From Chondrosia reniformis (lineage: Eukaryota; Porifera; Demospongiae; Chondrillida; Chondrillidae), in contig OX359200.1 in the NCBI GenBank assembly GCA_947172415.1, positions 4,776,501 to 4,840,500 on the forward strand: a DNA stretch of 64,000 nucleotides. The letters run 5' to 3'. The notes beneath the pieces were generated by a model that was not told the DNA's origin, did no database searches, and saw nothing but the letters and a program-made list of their open reading frames with translations. The position numbers and the translations under genes are program-made. This document shows positions 33,380 through 59,431 of the stretch, in pieces; within the stretch, counting starts at the first letter, position 1; every line of letters begins with the position of its first letter.

Positions 33380-33889
33380 TCACTTTCTTCTTGGTATTGG
33401 CCCTGTAACATACGGAGTTATCTGATTGCGAGTCTTAAACAATTCCTACAAGAGGGAAAACAAACACTTATCAGAATTCTAATTATTAAGCCTAAAGATA
33501 ATACAACAAGGAATTAAATCTCAATCAAAGTCAAGTGGTTGTACCCTAAGTACAGTCTCCTCATAATAAAACTCCCATTTGTGTAAGGCAACATACCTGA
33601 ATACACATCAGAGATATCTGCTAATGTAGGTACTCATGCTTGCAGTGGATTTACTAAATTCTTATTCCCAGCCAAACTGACCTGAACCTGTTGAAAGTCT
33701 ATATCGAGACCAATTGGAGAGCCAGTCATGGATGTTGCCATCAGTTGATATTTTACACTACAATAGACAAAGACAGCATTACAACTGTTGCAATGAAGGG
33801 TAGCAAAAGAGATGCCCACTGCTCATTCTTCTTTGGCTTTCTACCCTGAGTAGTAATTGTCCATGGTGCATCACTACAACCAGAATTGG

Positions 33890-33930
<41 letters not shown>

Positions 33931-35922
33931 ATATATGCATTGTGTGCATACTCCACACTAGGGCTATTTACATGCCCGTACTGCACTGTACAAGAAATGA
34001 AAAATTTTAAAAAGAGAAAAAAATTAAAAATTCTGTTCCATTATTATACATGCATACATTATTTATAGCATACTAGTACATTTGTTATAAGACAAACATG
34101 GAGTGTAAGCTATATTACCTTGATTTGAATTCTGTACAAGCTGGTGTCTGCATGGTAGATGGTGTTACTGTAGGAAGAGCTATTCCATTCAGTTGATCAT
34201 CCATTTCTGCCTCAAGCAATGCTCTTTTCTCCTTTCTCTACAAACAAAAGGATGACTTGTATAGACCTGAGTGGTTAGGACTATTCATTCTTGTTCTCTT
34301 TAAGGGCAACACTAATTAAAGTTTTCAAAATATATGACTAAACTTTTCATTAGCTATTCAGCTGCCGTCATTAGTGGTATAATGCAATGGCAGAGGGTTG
34401 AGGACACAAATTCGCAAGAATACGTAGGTGGGAAAGGGGTGTGGCAGTTATATGATTAATACAGGGCTGCATAGAGGGGGGCAGGGATTGATCCCCCTAG
34501 ACAACTTCCCATAGAGAATATGAACCCCCTATACTGCTTCGACACCCTCATCCATTGTCCCCCTCTAAATTTTGAAAATTTTCATTCCATCGGTCCATGT
34601 TTGGCCATATATTTAAAAACTGGTTAGTGTGGTGCTTAAAGAGAACAAGAAAAGGATTACTGGTTCTCATATTCTTGTTACCGAGAGGCTATCAATAAAC
34701 ACTGACCATTAGCTCCTTGTCCAGAAGACGCTTGTCTGTTCCTTCATTTGTAACTTCATCTTTACCATATTGAATGTTTAAATTTTGTAAGAACTTCAAA
34801 TGCTCTAGTAATCAAGATATAAACAATTTGATGTATGTTTCTGTTAAGCATATACTACAACACCTACCTACATACTTTTCATAAGGCATGTTCAAGTATT
34901 TCTACACACAAAAATGAAAATCACATTGAGGTCATTACAAACAGTTAACTGCTTCAATATATAGCATCAATGTTCTAGAGGTATCAATAGCAAGTAATTT
35001 TCAATAAAAATACAGAATGTGTTGGTCTCAAGTCTCGCCAATATACACTGAATTACCATCCATACATGGAGCCATACGTACATTCTTCCTCCTCAAGATT
35101 AGCCTTAGTACCATGAGACCAATCTTGAGGAGGAAGAACGTACGGCTCCGTGTATGGATTGTAATTCAGTGTATATTGGTGAGACTTAATACTCTTACTA
35201 TTTTACTAGAGACTATCTATCACAGTATTAATAGTCTATGATCTATATACATATATGTACTAAAGCTAGTTATCAAATACTCACAGGTACATACATACTA
35301 CATATATAAGGTAAGAAACATGGATTCAGAAAAGATAAAGATTCCCAGGATCACTGATGAAGGGTGAAATTCCCAGAAACAGCTGTCTGGCCCAGTGGAG
35401 AAGAAGAAGAAAGAAAAGAAAAGTCTCCAGGACCTGTATCTTCACCCGAAGCTCTCTCCAGGTTTAGTTCCCTATAGGCTTTTTTACAGAGTAGGCATAG
35501 CATGTAGAAAAATGGTGTATTAGATTTTTCATGGCTTGGGTAAGTTACAGAACTCACCTTGGGTACCTGGTTTATTACAGTAGTAAACTTTTCTTCAACT
35601 ATAGCCTTGGTATTCTGTCTATGTTGCTTGACAACCTCCTCAATGTAGGCCTCCACTGTATTGCAATGGCAAAATATATAATCTAAACATAGTTGGGCAC
35701 TTCGTACTGTCGAAGCATGAGTGTAGCTGACACATGCCCATAGAAACACTTACAGAAACACGGCACATATTAATTGAAGCTTGTCAGTTAGCTAAAAACA
35801 ACATGCGCGGAATACGTGTGGATAGAGTATACGAGTAACAAACGTTGAATGTGTAAATCTTCCTCTATTAGCGTGAGTTTTTCCTCTTTGGCAGTCTCCC
35901 TAAGTTTCTTCTTAGGTGGCAT
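33380..35922 (-). CDS. CDCA8-like: Probable borealin (chromosomal passenger complex subunit)
   Basis: Exons in transcript order: 35922-35844, 35655-35558, 34901-34872, 34802-34707, 34237-34119, optional 33873-33820, 33757-33682, 33445-33380. Phases agree, with or without the 54-bp cassette, giving about 187-205 residues. It starts with a basic tail (MPPKKKLRETAKEEKL), then a helix resembling the borealin N-terminal bundle (YIEEVVKQHRQN ... QVPKKYLNMPYEKY), a linker with TPACTEF, and MTGSPIGL near the C-terminus, comparable with the GSPL region of animal borealins. Known: borealin joins INCENP, survivin and Aurora B to target centromeres. Uncertain points: the first donor (GTTTGT) is weak, exon 6 may be skipped, and reading through the donor at 33682 gives an alternative stop at 33634. 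The family call rests on a remembered pattern, not an alignment; the function is therefore tentative. Confidence 0.55.
35022..35190. mobile_element. Hairpin MITE in borealin-like intron
   Basis: Arms of about 70 bp: ggtctcaagtctcgccaata through cttcctcctcaagatt, then the complement through tattggtgagactt. The loop is about 15 bp. No coding. Confidence 0.8.
35335..35545 (-). mobile_element. SINE-like dispersed repeat, reference copy
   Basis: Ordered blocks: ggatcactgatgaagggt, cccagaaacagctgtctgg, a purine tract (agaagaaga), ctgtatcttcac, ccaggtttagttccctatag, cagagtaggcatagcatgta, ttagatttttcatg. Further copies or fragments lie at about 550-650, 25438-25620, 31120-31185, 42480-42655 (reverse), 48190-48280, 53950-54145 and 63290-63395. 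The orientation given here is arbitrary. The uniform block order and lack of TIRs suggest a SINE, but a pol III promoter could not be confirmed. Confidence 0.65.
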
Positions 35923-36525
35923 CTTTGCCGCGGTCGAGCTACGTTCGATCCAATTGGTTGATTATGACGTAATGATAGTCATTTTCCCCTCACCATACAT
36001 TTTATATGGTTGAAACTCGGTTAAATAGACAAATAACGTTAACGTTAATGCTATTCATAATCATCTGCTAATTATTAATTCCAAATTAAAAGGGTTTAAA
36101 ATTTTCACGTCTACGTAGATAGGAAATTGATGCTGAGTGGCAGCAGAATCTTATGCAATGACAACGCAGAAGAGACCATAGAGACTAAAACGGTATATAT
36201 ATCAATTTCAAATGAGTGGTTAATAGATTACTTTCTTCTTTTTAAAATAGGTACGATAATACCAGATTGTGAAAGTGCATATAAAAGTCATAAATATATA
36301 ACTAGCAACCATTATTCTGGTATACTAACTCAATGTATGGTGAGAGATACAGCAAATAAAAATCCTCAGATATGCAAATATAATAATTATATGAGTGAAC
36401 ATACGTAAAACTCCTCAGATATGATTTATGGACGTCTGTGAATGCTGATACCAAGTTTCAGCTTCATATCTGTCCATGATATGTATTCTATAAATAATTA
36501 AAAATTTACAACTCAGAAAAGAACT
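35923..36525. promoter_or_regulatory. 5' flank of borealin-like gene; no gene seen
   Basis: The region contains the borealin-like promoter and the 3' flank of the next gene on the same strand. An open frame at 36127-36408 (+) has no recognisable domain and no splice context and is not called. Confidence 0.4.
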
Positions 36526-37551
36526 CTACAGATGTGGTTTAGTGTGGTGAATTTTTAAATTCCACTTTTCTGGACTGCTGCCCTTAACCTTCAAATTAGA
36601 AGAGCCCTTCATCCATGGTGGTGGTATACTGGGATGGCTCGGCTGGATGATTCCTTTATGTCTCCTCTCTTGTATGGGGTGTCCTGGCAAGCCATCTAAA
36701 CACAAGGTATTATTTGGAAGACTGTTTTGCCAATACCAACTGGATCTTGGATCACTCAGGTATTCTTTTAAAGGTAACCTTAATTTAGACTCTGTTATAT
36801 CGTGAGAGGATGTAGCTTGAGGTTGTCTGCCAAATTGATGACTGTATTGGTCATAAGCTGACAATTTCCAACTGGTATTTGTCATGCCATCTGGCAAATA
36901 GCTCTTTGAAGACTGATGCACCCCTAATGACTGATGGCTTTTGCTTTTCATTTTTTTCTGCTGTAACCTCTTTCTAGATGGCAAAGTTAACAGCTCTAAC
37001 ATACTAAGTGTATTTGTGGTCACGCAATCTCTGGGCTTATCTGCATTATTGCTTAACGATAAATCATTCCAACTGCTTGATTCCTTTCCTCTGGATTTCC
37101 ATTCCGGTTCGTAATCCGACAAACATACACTTAAATCGGAGGAAAAGTGGTCTTGACCGGAAATGCTACTACTTCGAGAAGACGGGTGTTTGCTTGGCTT
37201 GCTAAAATAGTAATTAAACTCTTCATCTACAAAGCCGGTCATTGCATCCATCGAATCCCATTTAGTCAATGCAGACGTCTTACCACCAACGTGCAGTCTG
37301 TCTACCACATGTTGGGTAACTTGTGGCTTACTGCAGGATTTACTATTTTTTTTACTTCTGCTATTCGTCACTTGATAGAAAGGATGGTGGAATACATTTC
37401 TCCATCCAGTCGTCATCTCATCTGTCATACAAGAAGATAAACGCCACACCTTTATTGAAGGTGATTTTTGGCTGGACTCGACGCCAGAGAGTTTGTCTTG
37501 TATTCGGGGGTGTGTTTTCTTCTCCATTTTAGGGGTGTGGCTATCGCGCAT
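36526..37551 (-). CDS. Single-exon protein of unknown function, 341 residues
   Basis: One uninterrupted frame of 341 codons, rare in this intron-rich neighbourhood. The product is Ser/Lys/His-rich and low in hydrophobic residues. It has no signal peptide, membrane helix or recognised domain, so it is probably largely disordered; short ordered-looking motifs are WYWQN and PPPWMKG. Start Met at 37551, with an alternative Met nine codons in. It is divergently arranged with the four-pass membrane protein gene whose ATG is 44 bp away. No family is recognised; alternatives are an intrinsically disordered cytoskeletal or nuclear protein. Confidence 0.7.
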   Translation of the reverse strand: MRDSHTPKMEKKTHPRIQDKLSGVESSQKSPSIKVWRLSSCMTDEMTTGWRNVFHHPFYQVTNSRSKKNSKSCSKPQVTQHVVDRLHVGGKTSALTKWDSMDAMTGFVDEEFNYYFSKPSKHPSSRSSSISGQDHFSSDLSVCLSDYEPEWKSRGKESSSWNDLSLSNNADKPRDCVTTNTLSMLELLTLPSRKRLQQKKMKSKSHQSLGVHQSSKSYLPDGMTNTSWKLSAYDQYSHQFGRQPQATSSHDITESKLRLPLKEYLSDPRSSWYWQNSLPNNTLCLDGLPGHPIQERRHKGIIQPSHPSIPPPWMKGSSNLKVKGSSPEKWNLKIHHTKPHL

Positions 37552-37595
37552 GCCTGTGGCTTCTTAGAGGAGGAGAGTTCAGTGGCTGGGTGATC
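37552..37595. promoter_or_regulatory. Bidirectional promoter/5' UTR space between divergent genes
   Basis: Only 44 bp separate the start codons of the divergent genes at 37551 (-) and 37596 (+). The transcription start sites must overlap each other or the opposite coding sequence. No TATA box is visible. Confidence 0.55.
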
Positions 37596-39401
37596 ATGCC
37601 GAAGAAAACGAAGGACAAGGATAAAACATCTTTTCACTTTAATCCTACAGCAGTAAGTTGGTTAAGTATACAACTATCTTTTAGTACTGTATAACTAGAG
37701 TGTCGAGCTTTGTAGGGCTTCCCATGTTCCTCAGATTAATAATAAGCCCTGGTAGCAGCAGGTTCATTTATTAACTAAACCTTAGTTGATGAATGTATCG
37801 CTATTATGGGTCGGTCCTTAGGTAGCCTCAAAAGTGACCCTGCGCGAAAATTTGGAACAGACCTTTTTAACTAGACCTAGCTAGCTGAACCCATAGACCT
37901 AGGTAGCATATTTCGGAGAGAACACTTGCTTTCCCTTAAATAGGCTGCACCAACAGCGCTCGTATTGCTGGGGAAAGGAAAGTTTTTATTTTAAGTTACC
38001 TGTCGTCCCCACTTTACAATTTTCTGTTGACAACACCGCTTCGCACCAGCCCCCGCAAAGCGTGGGCCTCTATATATAGTGTGTCGTTGTAATACAGTAC
38101 ATGTTGATACACTAATAAGTTACCAACCCTCCTGATGTTCCAATGTAAACTGACATCCAATTGAATGCGGGGAACATACCTTAATGTCTACTCACTAAAC
38201 AAAAATATCTGATTTGGTTGAAAAGAGATACAGCCACATATAATGCATTTGAGATATTTATGTGCTCTTTCTCATGCAATGAATATGATCCAAAATGTAT
38301 GGTAAATAACTTGACAATTTTCTTCTATATCACCTACAGCCAATAGCATGTTTCACCTTTTTTGTGTCAGTGATTCTCTTACTTGTCTCTCTTGGAATGC
38401 AAAACTGGGCCAACCTAAGTATCAGTCGTGCCAGCAGCCCTAATGGTACAGAGCCATCCTATACACATAAAATACAAGGGCCCATCCAAAGATGTGTGCA
38501 GTATGTCCTGAGATCCAACCGCTTCAAGTTTCAGGATGTCTCCAAAAAGCCACAAGATAGATGTGTTTACATGACAGAATTGGATTGTTCAAATGTTGGA
38601 GGGTCCCTTGTTAGTGCACATGTTTTGCCCGATGTTAATGAACTATTTAACATTGATGACACAGAAAGATGTGTTGAAAGTAAGTTTAGGTATTTACACA
38701 ATATCTTTATGACAAGAATGTGATCACGTATGCATGCTTTGCAAATTTCTTGAACTTAGGGATTTTTGTGAGAAAGGGGTTGATGCATTAATTAATTAAT
38801 TAATTAATTAAAAAATTAAAATTAAAATTCATGATTAATTTTGATTTTCTGTATTTTACAGTGAAAGACAGACTGAACAATTCCTTTGCATTTGCCATAT
38901 TTGGCATACTTGGAACTATCATTGCATTTGGTCTCACTATTCCTCTATGGCCAGATTTGGTCTATGTAGCAGCTGGGTTTACAGGACTTGCCAGTGGTGA
39001 GTGTGTGGATGAAGCAATTAGAAAAAGAGTCATCATGCAGAAGTACAGTAGTAACTTTTAATTCCTACTAATAAGACTATTACTCCTTTGTGACACAAAG
39101 GGTTAATTACTTAGATTGTTGACTGTTACTGATGCACCTGTTTTATTTTGTTTTTCTTGCAGCTTTGTTTCTAGCTATATCTGCTGGATCTTTTGCTGAT
39201 ACTGATAGAGACTTTAGTGGATATTTCTCAAGAAATGGTAGTCCTTTTGAAGGCTGTTTATCGCATGGATTTGGCTTAGTGATAGCCTCAATGGGTGTCA
39301 ATGTCTTTGGTTCAGTAGCTGCGTTCTGTGCTCTTTTCAGCAATAAGCTTTGGAGAGCTTGCAGAGACTGTAAGAAGCTGAGAATCTCCAAGGAAGAATA
39401 A
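37596..39401 (+). CDS. Four-pass membrane protein, claudin/PMP22-like topology, unknown family
   Basis: Exons 37596-37652, 38340-38679, 38862-38996, 39163-39401 join in phase, giving 256 residues. Short lysine-rich N-terminus (MPKKTKDKDKTS), TM1 (ACFTFFVSVILLLVSLGM), an ectoloop of about 95 residues with four cysteines, TM2 (FAIFGILGTIIAFGLTIPLW), TM3 (LVYVAAGFTGLASALFLAIS), a short second loop with one Cys, TM4 (GLVIASMGVNVFGSVAAF), and a basic cytoplasmic tail with CRDC. The long first loop and 4-TM layout resemble the PMP22/EMP/claudin superfamily, but the W-GLW-C-C signature of claudins is not evident. The family is not recognised; membrane topology is the firm part. Confidence 0.8.
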
Positions 39402-39600
39402 CATAGCAACAGTACATTTTCATTCAAAAAGAAATTAACCTTGTAGTGTAGCACGTCGTGTCGATGTTTGGATTTATGTACGCAGTATATTTGTAGATTA
39501 CGGAAATTTGCGGACATAGTTGGCGGCATTTCGCCAAAAATGGCTGATTACCAGTTTTTTCTGTAGTAAATTGTTCTTTAGTTTAAATACGTATATAAAT

Positions 39601-54478
<14,878 letters not shown>

Positions 54479-55440
54479 ATTGGTGGACAAGCCTGAAGTT
54501 CTACACACTTGTTGGGTTAATTGTGTTGGAAGTATTATTATGTATATACTTCCCAACTGTGATTTTTTGTTAATGTGTACAGTAGTCTTACAATAATTTA
54601 ACTGCTTGCAAAATGCCTCATGCATGGAGAGCTGTTGATAAGAGCTGTGTAGCTCTAAGTTTCTAAGTTATGTTTATAATGCTAGAAAATAGAGATATTA
54701 CACACTCATTCAGGATATTTTCATCTATTACAGTATACAGTGAAACCTGTGTAAATAGTCACCTCCGAATTACAGCCAGTTCCTAAAAGCAAAAATCGTA
54801 TATAAAGCAGTCACCTGCATGTCTAATGCGTAATGTGGCAATGTTTTCGAGGTCAAACATATACTGACTAAACTCCGTATAACGGTCAAGACTCAAAATA
54901 AACTTACCAGAACACGCCATATTACTAGGCGTGGACATAGTCCAAATACTTGGGGAGGGGGGTGCTACTGTAAGCTGTTGCTCTACTTTCAAAATGTGGG
55001 GGGGGCTATGCCCCCCCACCCCCCTTACTATCACCACATATATAGCAATACTTTTGTGGGAAGAACATTGTATGGTCTAAAAATTAAAACTTCTGTCTTT
55101 TGTTATATTTTATACTGTGTAATAAGTGTACTGATATACTTAAATTGATTTGTTTATTTTGGATGTGTTAGACCATAATTGGTACAGATGGATTTTATGG
55201 CAGCCATTTTCTAAACTATCCTAAAAAGGACAGCTGTTTTGTAGTGATATGACACTATATTATTATTATTATTATTATTATTTATTTAACATGCCACATG
55301 CATAGCATTAGGACAAACTGTCCTATGAGGCACACACCAATATACATCATGAAAAATAAATTAGTTCAACAACAAAGCATTCAGTCATCAATCAAATAGG
55401 TCAACTAAATCGAGCAGTCCACATCTTCAAAATAATCTTA
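54479..55440. other. SMC5 3' flank; nothing coding recognised
   Basis: AT-rich sequence with an inverted G/C-tract pair near 54950-55025 and a TTA microsatellite near 55258-55285. No exon. Confidence 0.4.
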
Positions 55441-56290
55441 AGAATTAAAAATTGAGTGATGCTTGCATCCTTGATCCAGAATGGCAAAAAAATTATCATT
55501 ATCAGCCATCAAATCAAACCCCTGTGCTACCTGTGACAATGACTGAAAAGGTCCACTCGTTCATCCTTCCATCCCTCGCACTCCAGCAGCCAATGTTGCA
55601 CATTTTCCACCTTCCCCAAATCACACTCCCCACATGTTCTCTCCTCTCGAGAGAGACCCCTCCACCTTCCACATTCAATCCTGAGTGGGGCTGTCCCACA
55701 CCTGATCATCATCATCATCCGTCTCTTACCCTTATCTGCCACATCTAAACATCGAGATTCACTAACCTTCTTCAAAATTTTCAACAAGGCCAACTTGGGT
55801 TTCGTGGCCAGTTCACCATCCCATTCATCTGCAATCCACCTTCCTTCTTGCGCAAGCCTGTAACATCATTGTGATTTCTCTACATGACAGCCCTTTTACC
55901 TCCTTGGCACCCATTCCACACCAACCAAAGCACTCTAGGTATTTTTCAGATTCTTCATCCATCCTCCACCACTCTTAGCTGCCTCCAACACTGCTGCCCT
56001 CAAAATGCTTCCTTCAGACAGTGGATTCATCATAACCTTCAACCAGAATGTAACACATCTCACCCTTGCAAGCCATGCCAGACCACCGGGAAAGCATCAG
56101 CCTCCATCATCAGGGATACCTTTGGGTGGCGCACACCCACCCACCCCAAAGAAGATTCTCAGGGCCTTTAATTGTAGCTGGTTCAACCCATCTAACTTCT
56201 GATAGCAACCCCAGATCTCTACCCCATACGGATTCCACCAGTGACTGCATCAGCTGCATAAACGACCTGCCATTCACCTCCCCGACTGAC
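55440..56290 (-). mobile_element. LINE remnant, reverse-transcriptase C-terminal region
   Basis: On the minus strand the translation, over shifting frames, includes a stretch typical of the region after non-LTR reverse transcriptase (a WGCYQKLDGLNQLQLKALRI type stretch). It ends in a Cys-rich tail (PLRIECGRWRGLSREERTC, then GECDLGKVENVQHWLLEC). Several frame breaks and stops show it is dead. The zinc-knuckle-like tail and missing LTRs place it among LINEs; the clade is not determined. Confidence 0.75.
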
Positions 56291-56304
56291 TATATATATA
56301 TATA

Positions 56305-56510
56305 ACAAGTTAAATTAAAAGTAAAATTAGAAGTAGGGATGGCAGAGTCACTAGCAAATCTGGAAAATGTAGCAAAACAAGAAAGGGATCATATATATGA
56401 ACCATACAGAAGTGGCATATAAACTGAAATTTAAGTCTGACTTTACCATACACATATGCATCACTTCCATATTTGGGTGCATTGCTAGTAGGGATGGTGC
56501 GCCCAATCTA
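56305..56510. mobile_element. Diverged copy of the 13816-14199 MITE family
   Basis: It shares agaagtagggatggcag, tatataaactgaaatttaag, and gtgcgccca with the palindrome at 13816-14199 in the same order. It has decayed, so the fold is imperfect. Confidence 0.6.
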
Positions 56511-56539
56511 TTCCCTCTTTTCATTTTAATATTACTTGG

Positions 56540-57195
56540 TAAATTTTGTTTTGAAAGTTATCTTTGCAAAATAAAGTCGCAGTCAAAGAGAAAATATGTC
56601 ATATTTACTGAACACCTTAGTCTGAAGGCTACAATTGAAGCAACTTCCATCTCTGCCAGTAGAGCTGCCAGCCTTTTAATCCGTAAATCTAGGACTGCAA
56701 GTAATTTTAATTACAATGTATATATACAGTAAAATATATGAAAGTCTAATTTTATCAGTCATTAGCTCCTTTTTATGGGGATTTAAGTCCTATGATCAGG
56801 TTAACAAAATACAGTTTAAACTAATTAGAAACTTCTTAGGACTTAATCGGAATGTACCTCTTGACGCTTTAATAGGGCAGATGGGTTGGAAACCTATATC
56901 ATGTCTGACAAAAATCATATGTATTAAATTTTGGAAAAGACTACACACCCTACATAATAATCGTATCATGAAAGCAGTTATTATTGAAGCATGTAGATTG
57001 GCCATGCAAGCAAGGCACCCATAATTGGGTTAGCTCTGTGAATAATTTGTTTTCTAGCTACTGGCCCCAATACTCTCCCACTGCAACACTTGATCTTAAC
57101 TCTATTGTACATCTTACCACCCAAAGTATCTGTGTTAATTATGATCTACTCTGGTATCAAAATATTAATAGAATCCCTTTTTGCTTGTTCTAAAC
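56540..57195 (+). mobile_element. LINE remnant, opposite orientation, reverse-transcriptase C-terminal region
   Basis: Open stretches at 56573-56730 and 56716-57024 encode sequence typical of the thumb/post-RT segment (SISASRAASLLIRKSRT; then KIYESLILSVISSFLWGFK and LDALIGQMGWKPI). One frame break near 56730 and later stops disable it. It differs too much from the 55440-56290 remnant to be the same insertion. Confidence 0.7.
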
Positions 57196-57753
57196 TTAAT
57201 ATTAAAAGAAAAGATCTATTTACCTACCGTACCTATCTTAATCCCAATTTTATGTATGCCTCCCTCCACTAAATTTACAATCTTTCAATACAAAAATCAT
57301 TAACTTTATTAAATTATAGAATGTATATAGTCTTAGACAACCCCTCTTATCTCCATCATAACTGTAAACACCCTCACCAATCTTTTTTGTGACTAATAAG
57401 CCAATCTGGCTGGTCAGCTTGTATACTGATAGTCGCTGTAATAATAATAATATTAATAATAATTATACTCGGTATATTTTCACGTGTTGTGTAAAACCGA
57501 AAAATATGGAATCCGTAAATCAAACCTCCTGTGGTTATTAACTAAAATCCCTTAAACCTGGGGCTTTTGTTAAAATGTATAAAGTGCACATGCATTTATA
57601 ACTACAGTCTATACTTTCAATACTACTTCACTTACAAAAACTAATATTACAAAACTATAGGAGATATTACTTATGATGAATGGCAAAAAGAAATAATTTG
57701 CAACTAACACTACTAATATAGCAAAACTAGTCCAAGAAATCAGTGCAATGAAG
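57196..57753. other. No gene recognised
   Basis: AT-rich sequence between the LINE remnant and the stop codon of the pore-forming-like gene, with an ATA-rich microsatellite near 57445. Confidence 0.4.
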
Positions 57754-58620
57754 CTAATCCAATACTGGCTTATTGTCGACACTAGTTGTATCACCAAGAA
57801 TATTGCTGGAGAACACACATTCATCATCAAACTGTGAAGCTGAGAAAACATACTGCCATACTACGACACTTTTGCCCGGTTTAATCTCAATTTTGTGGGT
57901 AACCTCAGTTTCTTCGTTCCATGTCTGAGAGTTTGCTCTCTGCACAAACCCGCCATACTCAGCACTTGCACTAAACCATTTTATACCAATTTCGGCTGAG
58001 ATATTCCATGAATGCTGCTCAGTGGTTGTTGTGGTTACAGACCTACCCACCTTGTGCTTTATTTCGTAGGTATGTATGGCCTTTGGATCATCAACAGCAA
58101 AAATAATTTTCCATTCCCCTCTTAATTCGGGAGTCGGGTAAGGAGATATCTTCTCTCCTAAATTGTTAACAAAGAAAAAGCGTGCTCCATCATGAAAACC
58201 ATCCCACATAACCACACGGGTACCGTTTGAGGGCATACTATTACCACTCTTAGCATGCATATATTTTCCGCGTCGGTGTCTGATCACCTGATTTACTTCG
58301 TCGAAAGCAAACAAAGTTCCAACATGCGTACCAGACCAGAATACGATAGTTGTACCATTTTCAGGATCAGTGAGCCCAGACTTGGGGTGTAGATATTTCC
58401 CACTGGGAACATGCTGAATGTTTCCAAAGTGACCATGGCCTGGTTCAGGTACAAAACGAAACTGGAGTCTCTTTTCACCTAGTCCTCCTGTCCAAAGCAC
58501 AGCTTCCTCCCCATTTTCCGGGTTATCACTTCCGCTATGCGGATGAACGAGTTTGTCGCTCAGCCAGTGGACGATGTGACCAATAATTGGTCCGACGTCT
58601 GCCTTGCTAGTAGCCGCCAT
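57754..58620 (-). CDS. Lectin/aerolysin-like pore-forming protein, single exon
   Basis: A 288-residue frame from ATG 58620. The frame stays open a further 43 codons upstream, but a ctctttag acceptor lies directly before the chosen ATG, so a 5' UTR intron is likely. The N-terminal half has three repeats of a beta-trefoil-like motif (HPHSG..NGEEAVLW, LHPKSG..NGTTIVFW, MHAKSG..NGTRVVMW), as in carbohydrate-binding domains. The C-terminal half is rich in alternating Ser/Thr and polar strands (TTTTTEQHSW; KPGKSVVVWQYVF), the pattern of the aerolysin-type pore-forming module. Known: trefoil-aerolysin fusions bind membrane glycans and oligomerise into beta-barrel pores; animal members serve in defence or digestion. 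No signal peptide is obvious. No coding introns and isolation among LINE remnants are compatible with horizontal or retro-origin, which is inference. The module call is by pattern only. Confidence 0.7.
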   Translation of the reverse strand: MAATSKADVGPIIGHIVHWLSDKLVHPHSGSDNPENGEEAVLWTGGLGEKRLQFRFVPEPGHGHFGNIQHVPSGKYLHPKSGLTDPENGTTIVFWSGTHVGTLFAFDEVNQVIRHRRGKYMHAKSGNSMPSNGTRVVMWDGFHDGARFFFVNNLGEKISPYPTPELRGEWKIIFAVDDPKAIHTYEIKHKVGRSVTTTTTEQHSWNISAEIGIKWFSASAEYGGFVQRANSQTWNEETEVTHKIEIKPGKSVVVWQYVFSASQFDDECVFSSNILGDTTSVDNKPVLD

Positions 58621-58950
58621 CCCTAAAGAGAATATATGTTCTGTCAGTCGTTTAAATATTAGTGGCTCTTGTGGTCTTAAATTTATGGGTTCTCCAAGTA
58701 TATAAGGTACGGTCAGAAACTGAACTGCATATGCCGTACATGGCTGCACTATACAAGTTGTTTTTGCCCATTAGGGTGAGGGCATGCCCCATGCAACACT
58801 ATACAAGAGAGTAAAATAAAAAAGTCAAAAGTCATTAAGAAGAATAACAGTCCAGTTCAAATTATAAAGTATACTGTTGTAAAGCACAAAAACAAATTAA
58901 TAAATCCATTTCAGTACAAGATGACAGTAGCTATATATATCTGACACTGG
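58621..58950. promoter_or_regulatory. 5' flank of the pore-forming-like gene
   Basis: No further coding exon recognised. Presumed promoter and 5' UTR region by position only. Confidence 0.35.
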
Positions 58951-59280
58951 AACCTCTTGATCCACATCTTCATATATCATTCTTGCTACTCCTTCCTCTT
59001 TCACTGCCACTTGCTAAATGGATGCTGTCTTCTGAATGCCTTCCTGCTGCTCCACCTCCACCTGACTTCATCTGTAACACCATAACACCACAGTTAGCAG
59101 ATCCATCTCCATCTCCAAAGATGTTTAAGGATGAAGTCTATTGGCTCCCAGAAATACCCTAAAACCCTTCAGTTGTATCTGCTCAACTGTCTGAATCCGC
59201 CTACAGCATCCCCATACCTCTGCCCCATACAGCAACACCGAGTCTACCATGCAGCATTCCCAATAACTTTCTATAGGCAC
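58950..59280 (-). mobile_element. LINE remnant, short
   Basis: On the minus strand 59260-59130 reads as a post-RT segment (LLYGAEVWGCC; QIQLKGFRVFLGANRLHP) matching the type seen at 55440-56290. It then decays into stops towards 58950. Confidence 0.65.
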
Positions 59281-59431
59281 CACCTTTCAGAACCACATAG
59301 TACTATCAAAATTATTAGACCGTTATCGACGGAAAAATTAAATAATCGTACGATCTTTCCAAAATTCATATTAATCGATAGCGCTTATATAGTGTAATAT
59401 ACGTGTAAAATATTATAGGTTTCTACAGTAG

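Noticed and set aside
36127-36408. 93-codon plus-strand frame
   Set aside because: No domain, no splice context, and ordinary AT-rich composition between two minus-strand genes.
55452-56305. Plus-strand Pro/His/Ser-rich frames
   Set aside because: Antisense of the minus-strand LINE remnant, which carries the recognisable reverse-transcriptase C-terminal signals.
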